Shown here one piece after another: positions 11,946 to 22,309 of a stretch of DNA of 64,000 nucleotides. The position numbers and the translations under genes were made by a program. Below the pieces are notes generated by a model. It saw only the letters and a program-made list of their open reading frames with translations, was not told the DNA's origin and ran no database searches. Every line of letters starts with the position of its first letter. Within the stretch, counting starts at the first letter, position 1. Location: contig JASSKH010000001.1 of the NCBI GenBank assembly GCA_031763025.1, forward strand, positions 17,709,142-17,773,141. Reading direction: 5' to 3'. Origin of the DNA: Macrocystis pyrifera. Lineage: Eukaryota; Sar; Phaeophyceae; Laminariales; Laminariaceae.

Positions 11946-12794
11946 TTGTTTTCTTCACATTAAACCGTTCTTTCTACGCGTCGACATCCAGCACAACCAG
12001 TGTCCATGCCGATTCTTCAAACCTAGAGAGATACAAGTTCTGTGGTCACAAAGCTACGCCACAGAGATACTACGTTGCCACGTATGTAATGCAATGCCAT
12101 GTCATCATACTGCGTACGACAGGCACGACATACACATTCCATGACCTAGAGAAACAAAAACGAAACAAAGAGAAAAAACAAAAACAAAAACAAAGACAAT
12201 TCGAAAGAGAAAAGAAACAAAACAAAGAAACAAAAATTTACCTGGTATATGTATATACTTCAGTATAGCAACAAACCATCGTACCCCCACGTAGGGGACG
12301 TGGCAGACACTTGAAAAGAACGAGCTGGAAAAAAAAAAAAAAAGAAAAAGAAAACACCACTAGTCGTCAACAGAGTAAGACTAAGAACCAAGGTAAAAAT
12401 AACAGTCAAACCAAACAAAGCACAAGGCATGCTCCGGGTAGCGGCAGCAGTTTATGGTACGAGTAGCACAGCCAGGGTCTCCCTGCTGGCCCGCCTGGTA
12501 CCTTGCTACCCTGTCTGCCGCCATCGTCCAGCGTTCGTCAACTATGCCCGGCCCTCGGCGTCAGACAGTACGAAACAAGCAGAGCAGGCTCGTCATCCAC
12601 CCACGCCACACGACTCCTTCAATAAGGCTTATCAATCGGAGAAAGGAAGAGAAATGAAAATCACATAGGGTCACCGCAAAGAAGAGAATAAAATGAAATA
12701 AAAATAAACAAAAACAACAGGAAGACAAAGGAAGACCACGTTCGAACCAGCTGCACCAGTTGGTGGTACGAGTAGTATAGGCATGTTCTACTTC

Positions 12795-15296
12795 TTAGTC
12801 CGCCCGGTACCTGGCTACCCTATCTGCCATCTCCTTCTTACTTTCGTCCACTGCAGTTTCCCTGCTACTCCTCTTCCCCCCCCTCTCCGCATTCCCTTGG
12901 TCGGGTTTTCTGCTACTCCTTTTGTTGCCCCTCCTCCCCCCATTCCCTTGGACACCACCCACGGCGGATGCGCGGCGCTGCCTGCTCAGCTCAGCCTCAG
13001 CCTCGTGCCACCTCACCATGAACCGTTCGGCTGCTTCCAGGATCCCCCGGTACCACTTCCCCGCCTTTTTTGCAGCAGTGGGCCACAGTGCGGTCTCAAC
13101 TCCAAACACCAAGGGAGCAAGTTCCGTTGACCCTTCGGTGGCGCGGAGCTCCCTAAGGTCTTCGACTACGCATCTATGCCAAGTCTTAACCTGTCCGCCA
13201 GGTCTCGGGTTCTCCCCACCAGCAATCGTCCGCAACATCACCCGGCTGGGTAATCGATCCTTGTTTTGCCGTGCCACCCCCCCCGCGAAGAAGAGACGCC
13301 GTTTGCGGATGGTCATTTCGATGCTCTCGCAACGTGTCATCTTGAGGGCCTTCGCGTACGAGAGGGTGGCATGGTCAGTACGAAGTCGGCGTTGGAAGCC
13401 AATGACTCGCGACAGGACGTGGTGGTGAGCCGTTCGAAGCTTGGCAAAGTGTTCCGCTCTGAGGGTCCACGTCACACACCCGTAGAGCAGGGTCTCAATC
13501 ACCTCGGCCTTCAGCATTCGGACTTTCAGGGTAAGGGGGGCGGTCGTCCTATCATACAGCTCCGGGCAGAACCGAACCGTTTGAGGCATGCTCGCATGAG
13601 ACGGATCCGTCGGTCGATTTCGAGCGAGAGGTCAGCATTTTCGTGGATAACGCCGCCTAGGTACAAGAACTGGGCCGTCTGCTTATACCTCTGGCCTGCT
13701 GCTTCGATAACGAGCGGTGGTGCGAGGGTTTTTTGGTCTGGCGTTTGTAGAAGTATAGTCTCTGTCTTCTTTTCCGACACCGTAAGGCCTGCGACAGTCA
13801 CGATGACTGTCATCATTTTCGCGAGCCCTTCAGCCGACTTCGAGACAATCCCCGCGTCATCGGCGTACAACATGCCCCATACAGCCCTTCGCACGCACGC
13901 CAACGGCTCCTGCTCCTCCGTCCCGACTACTCCAGCATCACTAAGTTGGACCAAATCCCTTACGATTGCTTCGTCATGGCTAGAGCGTACTAGTACGACG
14001 TGCAACGCAGCAGCGAAAAATACGTTGAACAGTAACGGTGACAGCACACAGCCTTGCCGCAGCCCCTGCGTGACATTAAACCATTCCGAGTGCTCGCCGT
14101 CATCCGTACGCACGCGAGCCCGCATGCCATCGTGGAAATTACGGATAATTCTCAGCAGCTTGGTTGGTACGCCAAAATGTGTGAGTACTTCCCATAACAT
14201 CTCTCGGTCGACAGAGTCGTAGGCTTTCTGCAGATCGATGAAGCACAAGTACAGGGGGATTTTCCTCTGTCTTCCAAGCTCTTGCAACCGGCGCACGACG
14301 AACAACATATCAATCGTTGATCGTGCGGGGCGGAAGCCGCACTGTTCCTCCGGGAGTAATTCCTCGGTCTCGCAGTAGTTGCTGAGGCGCGACGCGACGA
14401 TTTTCAACAGGACTTTGCCTGCGTGGGCAACCAGCGAAATCCCTCTGTAGTTGTTGCAATCAGTTCGGTCCTTCTTTTTGTGAAGGACCTGATGATCGCG
14501 TCTTTCCATTGCTGGGGGACTTCTCCTGTTACCCAAACATTGACAAGGATGTTGTGAAAGCACTGGGCGAATGCGGGGTGGTCGATTTTCAGGAGTTCGG
14601 CCGGGAGACCATCTGGCCCGACAGCTTTCCAGTTTGACATCCCCTTAAGTGCTTCCGTCATCTCGTCCATGGATGGTTCATCTCCGAGCGACAGTTTAAG
14701 CGGTCGTGGTGGCAAGAGGTCGATGATCGTGGAATCGAGTTTAAGCGATTTCGTGTTCAAAAGTTTGTCGTAAAACCTCCCCCACCGTTCACGAATTCGC
14801 ACCTTATCCCGCAACAGCGTGCCATCCTCGTCCCTAATGAACTGTTCGCTTCTCGCTTTAGTCCCTTCCAATCCTACCGTACTCTTAAGGTGCTTGTAAA
14901 AGCCTCTCTGGTCGTTGTTCGCTAGTAGTCGTTCGGTTTCAGCGAGGTACGCTTCGAAGTACGCATGCAGTCCTGCGGCAATCACCTTCTGCAGGTTCGC
15001 ACACGCAGATCTCAGTGTCTTCCACGCGGTTCTATCCTGGGGGTGGGCACGCAAGAATTGCCGTGCATCCTCCCTCGATGTCCATGCTAATATGAATGCG
15101 GCCAAGGTTTCGACAGACTCACACCATCCATGTCTGCGGTGGAGACGTGGAGGGGGTGGTACCTCTTTTTCGACCGCATCAATAATTGCCGCAGTGAAAA
15201 ACTCAACCATGCCAGACGTATTACGGGACTGGTTAAGCTGGTTGAGAGTGGAGATGACCCTCGCGACTACTCGTTCACGACACTTTCCTGTTCGTC
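12795..15296 (-). pseudogene. LINE-1 family ORF: linker, reverse transcriptase, C-terminal domain
   Basis: The protein resumes immediately past the LTR insertion near 15296. The linker includes [15 protein letters not shown], a typical LINE RT entry motif. The RT core follows with [31 protein letters not shown] (palm aspartate), [10 protein letters not shown] and the catalytic YADD at complement 13856-13867. The C-terminal part (13589-12795) has CVTWTLRA, GFQRRLR and a basic tail. Three overlapping frames cover it (15210-14404, 14563-13526, 13589-12795), so at least two frameshifts are present. The enzyme would copy its own RNA onto nicked chromosomal DNA in the nucleus; this copy cannot make it intact. 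Confidence 0.88.
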
Positions 15297-15480
15297 AGCC
15301 CCAAGCACAGGTAGTCAAGACACCCAGACAATCGATGAGTTGATGATTCAGGTCGTTTATTATTATCTCCCAGCAGTGGTAGGGACAGCAGAAGTGACAT
15401 TGTGCGTCATCCAGATGTCAAGAATCACATAATGCACAATATGCCAATATCCCGAACCGGCACGTAACTGTCAAGCTAAA
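15294..15480 (-). repeat. 3' LTR of gag-only element
   Basis: This 187-bp segment matches 18199-18395 in the same orientation almost perfectly; the partner carries a 10-bp insertion (ATAACACCC region near 18320). On the minus strand it starts TTTAGCTTGACAG and ends GGGGCTGAC. The near identity indicates a relatively recent insertion. Canonical TG...CA ends are not obvious. Confidence 0.8.
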
Positions 15481-16151
15481 CCGACTTTAAATCAAAATAT
15501 GCGCAAACCCTCCCTGACTCTTTACGTAACATTTACGGACCGAGACAACAACACACAACTCCATGACCTAAACCACCCACAAAAAAAAAAAAAAAAAGAG
15601 GAAACCCACCCCTGTGAGCAAAAACCTCTCACTCTCCCCACAGAGAAATATTGCAATTGTAGACGATATTACAATATATCCACGCCAAAAAAATAATAAA
15701 AACTAAGGTGAAAAGTACAATGCCAGAGATCGCGGAGAACCCCGTTCCCCCGGACAAAAGTCTCCTTTTGCCCCCTACTCCCGTCATAAATTCTCAGATC
15801 GTAACGGTAATGCGAGATAGCATACGTCCTTTTTCACTTGTAAAATTAGAATTTATCTGGCGCTAACGTTACCCGAAAAATATAGTCGCTACCCAGTAGC
15901 TCCTAATAATCGAATAAAGAAACAATAAAATGCCGCTACTGCTGTCGACACGAACAGCTTAAGCCCTCCCAGCTACGAAAACTATTCGATCGTTCGCAGA
16001 AAATATTTTATGTTCCACTTTTCTCCGATGCGAACAAGTATTCGCAAAATGATACTGTTGGCAGAACAACCAATCAACCATGAATATGCTCACCCTCCTT
16101 TATTTTGCAGGCAGTAGTCTACTGCCAAAAATAAAAGATACCCACAAAATT
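15481..16151. other. Noncoding interior of gag-only element
   Basis: AT-rich, with an A tract at about 15581-15597. I see no gene. The first 260 bp (CCTCCCTGACTCTTTACGTA, then TTGCAATTG and ATGCCAGAGATCGCGG) have clear counterparts at 25860-26100, which defines a second family member. Confidence 0.6.
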
Positions 16152-17025
16152 CAATATGATCAGTAGCCACCGCCAATACCAGCAATACACCTCACCTCCC
16201 TTTGGTGTATCAGCGTACCCTTATTTCTCCATACCGCTACCAGTATGCATTTCATTTCTACCAGGCCCCATCTGGTCCTGTCTACACCAGAAAAACACTA
16301 CAAGTTTTTCGGATTTACAAAGACTGTTTGATTTGAACATGAAAATACGTTTCGAAGCTACCAGGCGAAAAAGGCTACGTATACCGCCCAGAACGAATCC
16401 CAGATGATACATCGTCTACTATCTACGGTTTCTCCACCCTTGCAATATAATCAGTAGCCACCGCCAATACCAGCAATACACCTCACCTCTCTTTGGTGTA
16501 TCAGCGTACCCTTATTTCTCCATACCGCTACCAGTATGCATTTCATTTCTACCAGGCCCCATCTGGTCCTGTCTACACCAGAAAAACACTACAAGTTTTT
16601 CGGATTTACAAAGACTGTTTGATTTGAACATGAGAATACATTTCGAAGCTACCAGGCGAAAAAGGCTACGTATACCACCCAGAACGAATCCCAGATGATA
16701 CATCGTCTACTACCTACGGTTTCTCCACCCTTGCAATATAATCAGTAGCCACCGCCAATACCAGCAATACACCTCACCTCTCTTTGGTGTATCAGCGTAC
16801 CCTTATTTCTCCATACCGCTACGAGTATGCATTTCATTTCTACCAGGCCCCATCTGGTCCTGTCTACACCAGAAAAACACTACAAGTTTTTCGGATTTGC
16901 AAAGACTGTTTGATTTGAACATGAGAATACGTTTCGAAGCTACCAGGCGAAAAAGGCTACGTATACCACCCAGAACGAAGAATCCCAGATGATACATCGT
17001 CTACTATCTACGGTTTCTCCACCCT
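16152..17025. repeat. Three 291-bp tandem repeats
   Basis: Units start at 16152, 16443 and 16734 (CAATAT(G/A)ATCAGTAGCC) and end in TTTCTCCACCC. They differ at a handful of positions plus a 3-bp insertion in the third. Each has the same 63-64 codon minus-strand frame starting MYHLGF and ending MEK. 291 is a multiple of three, but each frame ends in a stop, so this looks like an expanded noncoding block and not one protein. Confidence 0.9.
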
Positions 17026-17055
17026 GGCCGCAAATAAATAGACCTCACGTTCGAC

Positions 17056-17223
17056 CAAAAAATAATAATTTCGATCGACAGGTGTATCCATCGTAAAAAT
17101 AAATTCACCATTCATTCCTACGAAATCACACCATGATGACCAAAATAATAATTTCGATCGACAGGTGTATCCATCGTAAAATTAAATTCACCATTCATTC
17201 CTACGAAATCACACCATGATGAC
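17056..17223. repeat. 82-bp tandem duplication
   Basis: A block from GACCAAAA(AAT)AATAATTTCG through CAGGTGTATCCATCG to CACACCATGAT is present twice back to back (about 17056-17138 and 17139-17223), with two or three differences. Confidence 0.85.
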
Positions 17224-17658
17224 CAGACCTGCCCCCTCCGCCCCGCGATGTTGCCGGACCTTGCATGAAGCTCCGGCTGACGAAATACCCAGATCTGCTC
17301 GCTTGTTGCCACCCGGACGAAACCCCATCGTTATTTGGTACTGCTGCAGACAGTCCACGATTACCCCACGCCCGTTTCCTGCCACCGCTTTTTAACAGCA
17401 GCAGAATGCACGCAGCTATTATGCCGCGCGACTTTGCCCCACCTAACACCCCCCGGTAGGGTTGCACACGGCTGGCGGCCGTGCGGCTTCTCGCGGGATT
17501 CGCATGCAGACATGTACCCTCGCTGAGCGATAACCCCATATCTGCTGCCTCCACAACCTCTGAAGTGGAGTGCGTACGGCAAATAAATGTCGTACGACTT
17601 GAAGTCCCCCGCTCGCAACACACGGCGGAGGTGCCTACGGTTGTCCGCCGTAGGGCTT

Positions 17659-18158
17659 TTAGCTGCAGTGCCCCTAAAACGCCGTCGTCTCCACCTCATC
17701 ATCTCCGGGATCCCCCACAATCGCAAACACGGCCTCCGCCGGCGATCCATCCATGTCCGCCGGCGATGCGCACTTGCTGCTCTCGTGTCCTCTCCCACCA
17801 CACCTTTCGCAGAGCTTTGCAGTGCAACTGTTGCTGTAGTGTCCCGCAGCCTTGCACCGGAAACACCTCCCCTTCGCTTTCCCGGCTCCACCGTGCCATC
17901 GTCGGAGCGATCCAACGATGGCGACACAGCATCCCTCCCTGCTGTATCTACGGCAGGTAGCCCCTGCTCCCTGCCGGACTTCCGCTGTGCCTTACTCTCT
18001 CGACTCGTTCTCAATAGAGTCGCCATCATCTCAAGCAGTTCAGCAAGTAGAGACGATTTTTGACGCTCCTCCGCGTCTGCGGCTGCATGTTGTAAAGTTT
18101 GGAGAGTAAGGCCCTGCTCCGAGACTACGGCTCTAAGATCATCAAGTTCATCCCCCAT
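17659..18158 (-). pseudogene. Gag-like protein with double CCHC zinc knuckle (frameshifted)
   Basis: The likely start is the methionine at complement 18158 (MGDELDDLRAVVSEQGL), just inside the 5' LTR; an upstream in-frame Met lies within the LTR. The N-terminus is helical and probably coiled coil. A frame change near 17880 is needed to enter the frame with CFRCKAAGHYSNSC and CERCGGRGHESSKC, two CX2CX4HX4C knuckles seven residues apart or less. That frame continues acidic (GDPGDDEVE) to a stop near 17659. The knuckles would bind the element's RNA for packaging. The shift could be mutation or programmed; no clean slippery site was identified. Confidence 0.72.
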
Positions 18159-18198
18159 GATGAGGCTGCGTCGGTACGAACGACTCTCTAGAGTGTTA

Positions 18199-18395
18199 GT
18201 CAGCCCCAAGCACAGGTAGTCAAGACACCCAGACAATCGATGAGTTGATGATTCAGGTCGTTTATTATTATCTCCCAGCAGTGGTAGGGACAGCAGAAGT
18301 GACATTGTGCGTCATCCCATAACACCCAGATGTCAAGAATCACATAATGCACAATATGCCAATATCCCGAACCGGCACGTAACTGTCAAGCTAAA
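18199..18395 (-). repeat. 5' LTR of gag-only element
   Basis: The 197-bp partner of 15294-15480. On the minus strand it precedes the gag-like gene by about 40 bp. I could not recognise a tRNA primer-binding site downstream of it. Confidence 0.8.
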
Positions 18396-19517
18396 GAGGC
18401 ACAACGAACATTTCCATCGGACATAAAAAGCTGCCTGTCGAACTCTCGGCGTTTTGTCGGTCTACGTATTTGTCTGTTGGACGCAAAGTGACCACTGAGT
18501 CGGACTTTGACATACAAGTTGTGGTCTGAGTCAGCCTTAGCTGGAGCAGGAGGCTGTGGGACGACTTTAACATCTTGTACTCTAGGTCGATGGGCTTGAC
18601 GGGTTAGGATGTAATCGATCCGCTTACGGTCACTCGGGCTGGTGCCGTTGTGTGTATGCGAAATCCCACCCTTGCGCGTGCTGAAAAACGTGTTGGTGAG
18701 AGCTAACTTGCAATTGGTGGCGAACGACAGGAGTCGTCTGCCATTATCATTACGAACATCACGCCCATATGCTCCAAGCACTCTATTTTCATCATCACCA
18801 CACCCTTCCATCCTCTGTCCAGTTCGCGCGTTGGCATCCATCAGTACAAACAGACACTCTTTCGTCGGGATCTTTTCCACCAAGTCCTCCAGCTTCTGCC
18901 AGAAGATACGCTTCAGTCCAACGTCTTTGGTACAATCAGTTGGAGCGTACGCGACGACGAAATTAACTGCCTCGTATTTGCTAGCCAGCTCAAAGCGCAT
19001 AGACATAAGCCGCTCGTTAATGAACTGATGAGTGTACACAGCCTTACTGCACAACGATTCCTTTACAGCTAGACCTACTCGTACAGCCCTTGCCTAGCAG
19101 CTGTTGTTTCCTGACCTGAACAGAAAACGCGATACCCTGCCGCACGAAACGTCGTGCTACCGTCCTCCGGGTTTCCTGCAGGCCAATGAAGTCACAGCCG
19201 AGTTGCCGTCCCTTCGCCAGTACACTCTCGTCATGTCCGTACCCGTTCTTCCCCTTTGCAGCCAGGGTGCGCACATTGTAGGTCGCTACCGCGAGCAGTG
19301 CCTCCTTCTGTCTCTTACGAGCCTCGCGTGCTGCTTTCTTTGCCAGCCGACGTGAGGCTCGTCCCCGCCTCCTTTTTTTCTTCTTTTGTGTCTTTTTCTT
19401 CTCTATGGCGAAAGTGGCTCTCCGTTTCGTAGCCCGGTACGCGCCTTGGTTTCCGTTGGCTGGGTGCAGCCGTCCCAGCCAACGCCGACATTCCCATCCT
19501 TCCTGTCGTGCATGCAT
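18396..19517 (-). pseudogene. LINE-1 family AP-type endonuclease (frameshifted)
   Basis: After a Lys/Arg-rich leader (runs of K and R near complement 19420-19340) come the endonuclease motifs VATYNVRTLA, FIGLQETRR (catalytic Glu), VVAYAPT, LMDANARTG (Asp/Asn), RIDYILT and the C-terminal ADSDHNLYV (Ser-Asp-His). Spacing and order match APE-like LINE endonucleases, which nick target DNA. A frameshift near 19070 separates the first part from the second. The coding stops at 18396 where the LTR element enters. The Met at complement 19517 lies just inside the element's 5' end and is the probable start. Confidence 0.85.
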
Positions 19518-19542
19518 ACCCACGCTGTGGCTAGCCTCTCCA

Positions 19543-20180
19543 TTCATGGAATATGTATGTCGTGACTGTCGTATCCAGTATGATGAACATGGCATTGCAT
19601 TGCCCACTGTGCTTACTGCATACGTGGCAACGTAGTAGGTAACTTTGTGACCACAAAGGGTAGTAAGGTACCAGGCGGACTAGCAGGGAGAACCTGGCTA
19701 TGGTACTCGTACCACACAAACTGCTCCGCTACCTGGAGGATGCTTTGTGCTTTGGTTTGGTTTGCCTGTTATTTTCCCTTGGTTCGTAGTCTTACTCTGT
19801 TTACGATAAGTTGTGGTGTTATTTTTTTTTTCCATCTCGTTCTTCGCATGTGTCTGCCACATCCCATGTAGTTGTTGTTGTTGTTGTTGTTGTTGTTTTT
19901 CTTCACATTAAACCGTTCTTTCTACCCGTCGACATCCAGCACAACCATCCCATGCGGATGGGGCACGACAGTTTTTTTGTTCTATTTTTTTCTTGTTTCT
20001 TTTTCTCTTTCGATCTGTCTTCTTTGTTTTCGTTTGTTTTTGTTGGTTTGTTTCTTTTCGTTTCTCTATTTCATGGAATGTGTGTGTCGTGACTGTCGTA
20101 TCCAGTATGATGGACATGGCATTGCATTGCCCACTGTGCTTACTGCATACGTGGCAACGTAGTAGGTAACGTTGTGACCA
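19543..20180 (+). mobile_element. LINE-1 3' UTR, rest of tandem unit 1 and whole of unit 2
   Basis: 19543-19657 continues the UTR interrupted at 11945 (GGAATATGTATGTCGTGACTG to GTGACCACAAA). Unit 2 starts at 19658 (GGGTAGTAAGGTACC) and repeats unit 1 closely, including a copy of the 8-bp-flanked LINE stub (19869-19946, between ATCCCATG at 19861-19868 and 19947-19954). It runs uninterrupted through TTTCATGGAATGTG to about 20180. The unit is about 526 bp. Confidence 0.8.
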
Positions 20181-20445
20181 CAAAACTTGTATCTCTTCTC
20201 TAGGATTGAAGAATCGGCACGGACACTGCTTGTACTGGATGTCGACGGGTAGAAAGAACAGTTTGATGTGAAGAACGCACACGCACTGCGTGCGTGGCAA
20301 CGTAGCACCTCTGTGGCGTAGTTTTGTGGCCACATAGCTTGTACTTGGTATCTCTCTAGGATTGAAGAATCGGCACGGATACTGGTTGTGTTGGATGTCG
20401 GCGGGTAGAACACCAGAAAGAACGGTCTAATGTGAAGAACACCCA
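20181..20445 (+). repeat. Two successive LINE-1 3' termini
   Basis: The conserved terminal segment (TCTCTAGGATTGAAGAATCGG to AATGTGAAGAAC) appears twice in a row, at about 20181-20275 and 20297-20445, the second with small insertions. Similar tail doubling occurs at 51310-51590. Confidence 0.75.
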
Positions 20446-20454
20446 CACTGGAAA

Positions 20455-21210
20455 GGACAGGCACGACATACATACGAATTCTATGAAAGAAAGAAACGAA
20501 ACGAAAGAAAACGAAAAAAAAGAAAAAACATGACAAGAGAAAAAGAAAGAGAAAAAAACTGTTGCGCCTCCTCGCCCAGGGAATGTGCCAAACACTTGAA
20601 ACAATCATGCTAAAGAAAAAAAAAACACTCTAGTTATAAACAGAGTAAGACTAAGAACCAAGGGAAAATAACAGACACGCCGAAGCACGAAGCAACCTCC
20701 AGGTAGCCGCAGTAGTTTGTGGTACGAGCAGCATAGCCAGGTTTTCCCTACTAGTCCGCCTGGTACCTTGCTACCCTGTCTGCCGCCTCCGTCCTGCGCT
20801 CGTCAACTATGCCCCGCCTCTCGGCGCCAGACAATGCGAAGCAAGCTAAACAGGCTCGTCATCCACCCACGCCACACGACTCCTTTCTCTAACATATTAA
20901 TAAAAGAAAGGAAGCGAAAGAAATAAAATAAAAATCACAGAGGATCAAGGGGAAAAAAAAAAGAAGACAAAAGAAAGGAAGACCACGTTCGAACCAGCTG
21001 CACCACTTGGTGGCACGAGTAGCATGTATAGGCATGTTCTACTTCCTACGAAGTCGACCTGGTGCCTTGCTATAATACCCTGTCTGCCATCTCCTTCCTA
21101 CTTTCGTCGTCCACCGCGATTTCCCTTCTACTCCTTCTGTTTCCCCCTCTCCCCGCATTCCCTCGGTCGGGTTTCCTTCCACTCCTCTTGTTACCCCCCC
21201 CCCCCCATTC
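20455..21210 (-). mobile_element. LINE-1 family, 5'-truncated minus-strand copy
   Basis: On the minus strand 21210-21040 holds the end of the family ORF (basic tail with GNKRSGRKPD-like residues), followed by the T-rich UTR to about 20455. The terminal conserved segment abuts the plus-strand tail at 20445. The 5' end is cut at a G/C homopolymer near 21196-21210. Confidence 0.7.
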
Positions 21211-21843
21211 CCTACCTTGTACATGATCCGCACGGAACCCCCAGGCACAACGGCCCCCCGCCGCAGCACGGCGTACACAGCACACATCACCACAAAAGCC
21301 AGTGTAGTCGTAGCTCGTACATAGCACGTGTTTTTTTCGTTCTTATTTACGTTTTTTGGTACAGTAGTTTTTCTGCTTATTATAGTCGAAAAATCCACGA
21401 AGCGCCAAAACACGTGGCTACGTCGCTACATGTATACTTTGTCATACATGCCAACCCTAAGTGGCGCTCGCCCGTGTGTGCAATGTGCTACCCACGCTAC
21501 CTTGGCGACACGGGTTGACGACCTGACATCCAAAAAAATCTCAATAAAAATTTCCATTTTGCCCGCACATCCACGCATCATCAGTAAAACACTAAACTGT
21601 TGATTCAGATGATGTCGATCGGCCTGTGACTGGTGTATGACACCAGAGAGGGAGGCCAAGTGCCTGAACCGCGGTTAGGCAGGTTCGGTGATATTGTGTG
21701 AGCTTGTCTCTGGAGAAGACATTATGCTGGGGACCCTTGCCCAGTGGAGTTGTTTATCAGCGGTGGTGCTCATGAAGAGGAGTAGTGTGATAGAGTACCT
21801 TGGTTGGTAGTCAATGGACCAACCATCAGTAGGGGCCGTTAAA

Positions 21844-21963
21844 TATTATTGCTCCAGTCGGGTCGTACCCCGTTTACCATTTGATATCTGTAGATACGCC
21901 GGCTATTATTGTTCCAGTCGGGTCGTACCCTGTTTACCATTTGATATCTGTAGACACGCAGAC
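21844..21963. repeat. 60-bp tandem duplication
   Basis: TATTATTG(C/T)TCCAGTCGGG through GTTTACCATTTGATATCTG occurs at 21844-21903 and 21904-21963 with about five differences. Confidence 0.85.
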
Positions 21964-22001
21964 TGGTATACCTGTAGAATCTGATATGCAGGTTAGTAGG
22001 C

Positions 22002-22264
22002 TGTACTATTGAAGCTGAGAATAACACATGCACCCTTACGGGGTGTTGTACTATTGAAGTTTAGAGTATCGTATGTTCCCTTACGGGTTATTGTACTATT
22101 GAAGCTTAGAGTAACGCATGCACCCTTACGGGTTATTGTACTATTGGAGTTGAGGGCAACGCATGCACCCTTACGGGGCGTTGTACTATTGAAGTTGAGG
22201 GCAACGCATGTACTTTTACGGGACGTTGCACTATTGAAGTGAGGGTGACGCATGCACCCTTGCC
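22002..22264. repeat. 45-bp minisatellite, six units
   Basis: Units begin TGTACTATTG at 22002, 22047, 22092, 22137 and 22182 (exactly 45 bp apart) and a last, slightly shortened one at 22227 (TGCACTATTG). Each contains CGCATGCACCCTTACGGG or a variant. Because the period is a multiple of three, both strands stay open: the minus strand reads a 15-residue repeat like NSTTPRKGACVALNF. There is no start context or domain to support a gene. Confidence 0.9.
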
Positions 22265-22280
22265 AGTAGAATATAGCCGG

Positions 22281-22309
22281 TTGAAGCCAGAGGATTCTCC
22301 TGGCTTCAA
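22281..22309. other. Hairpin beside a 15-base C tract
   Basis: TTGAAGCCA (22281-22289) pairs perfectly with TGGCTTCAA (22301-22309), with additional GGA/TCC pairing inside. C15 follows at 22322-22336. It resembles a structured element end, but no element body was identified. Confidence 0.6.

Larger units (their letters stand above)
15294..18395 (-). mobile_element. Gag-only (non-autonomous) LTR retrotransposon inserted in LINE 1
   Basis: A 3.1-kb unit bounded by near-identical 187/197-bp direct repeats interrupts the LINE-1 ORF exactly between endonuclease and RT; LINE coding resumes on both sides. On the minus strand the interior begins with a short gag-like gene (18158 to about 17659) with two CCHC zinc knuckles. 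It then holds about 2 kb of noncoding DNA with an 82-bp duplication and a 291-bp triplication. I see no protease, RT, RNase H or integrase. This architecture matches the known TR-GAG class (terminal repeats plus GAG), which must borrow enzymes from autonomous partners. I could not find a clean target duplication. Confidence 0.75.
11946..19542 (-). mobile_element. LINE family 1, near full-length copy
   Basis: Reading on the minus strand: a basic N-terminal region and AP-type endonuclease (19517 to about 18396), a 3.1-kb LTR element insertion (15294-18395), linker and reverse transcriptase, a C-terminal domain ending at 12795, a long T-rich 3' UTR, and the conserved terminus AACGGTTTAATGTGAAGAAAAC at 11946. 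Without the insertion it is about 4.5 kb. Short direct repeats TTCATG flank it (11940-11945 and 19543-19548), consistent with target-primed insertion. An APE endonuclease, an RT without RNase H and a short-repeat tail suggest an RTE-like or CR1-like clade; the clade needs a tree. Frameshifts make it inactive. Confidence 0.85.

Noticed and set aside
11618..12268. 216-codon plus-strand frame
   Set aside because: It lies in the T-rich LINE-1 3' UTR and crosses a nested insertion boundary; the Phe/Ser/Leu composition is produced by the T-rich repeat.
13266..14222. 318-codon plus-strand frame
   Set aside because: It is the antisense of the LINE-1 reverse transcriptase and has no motifs of its own.
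16152..17025. Regular repeats as a CRISPR array
   Set aside because: Units are 291 bp, directly adjacent and without spacers, in eukaryotic transposon DNA.
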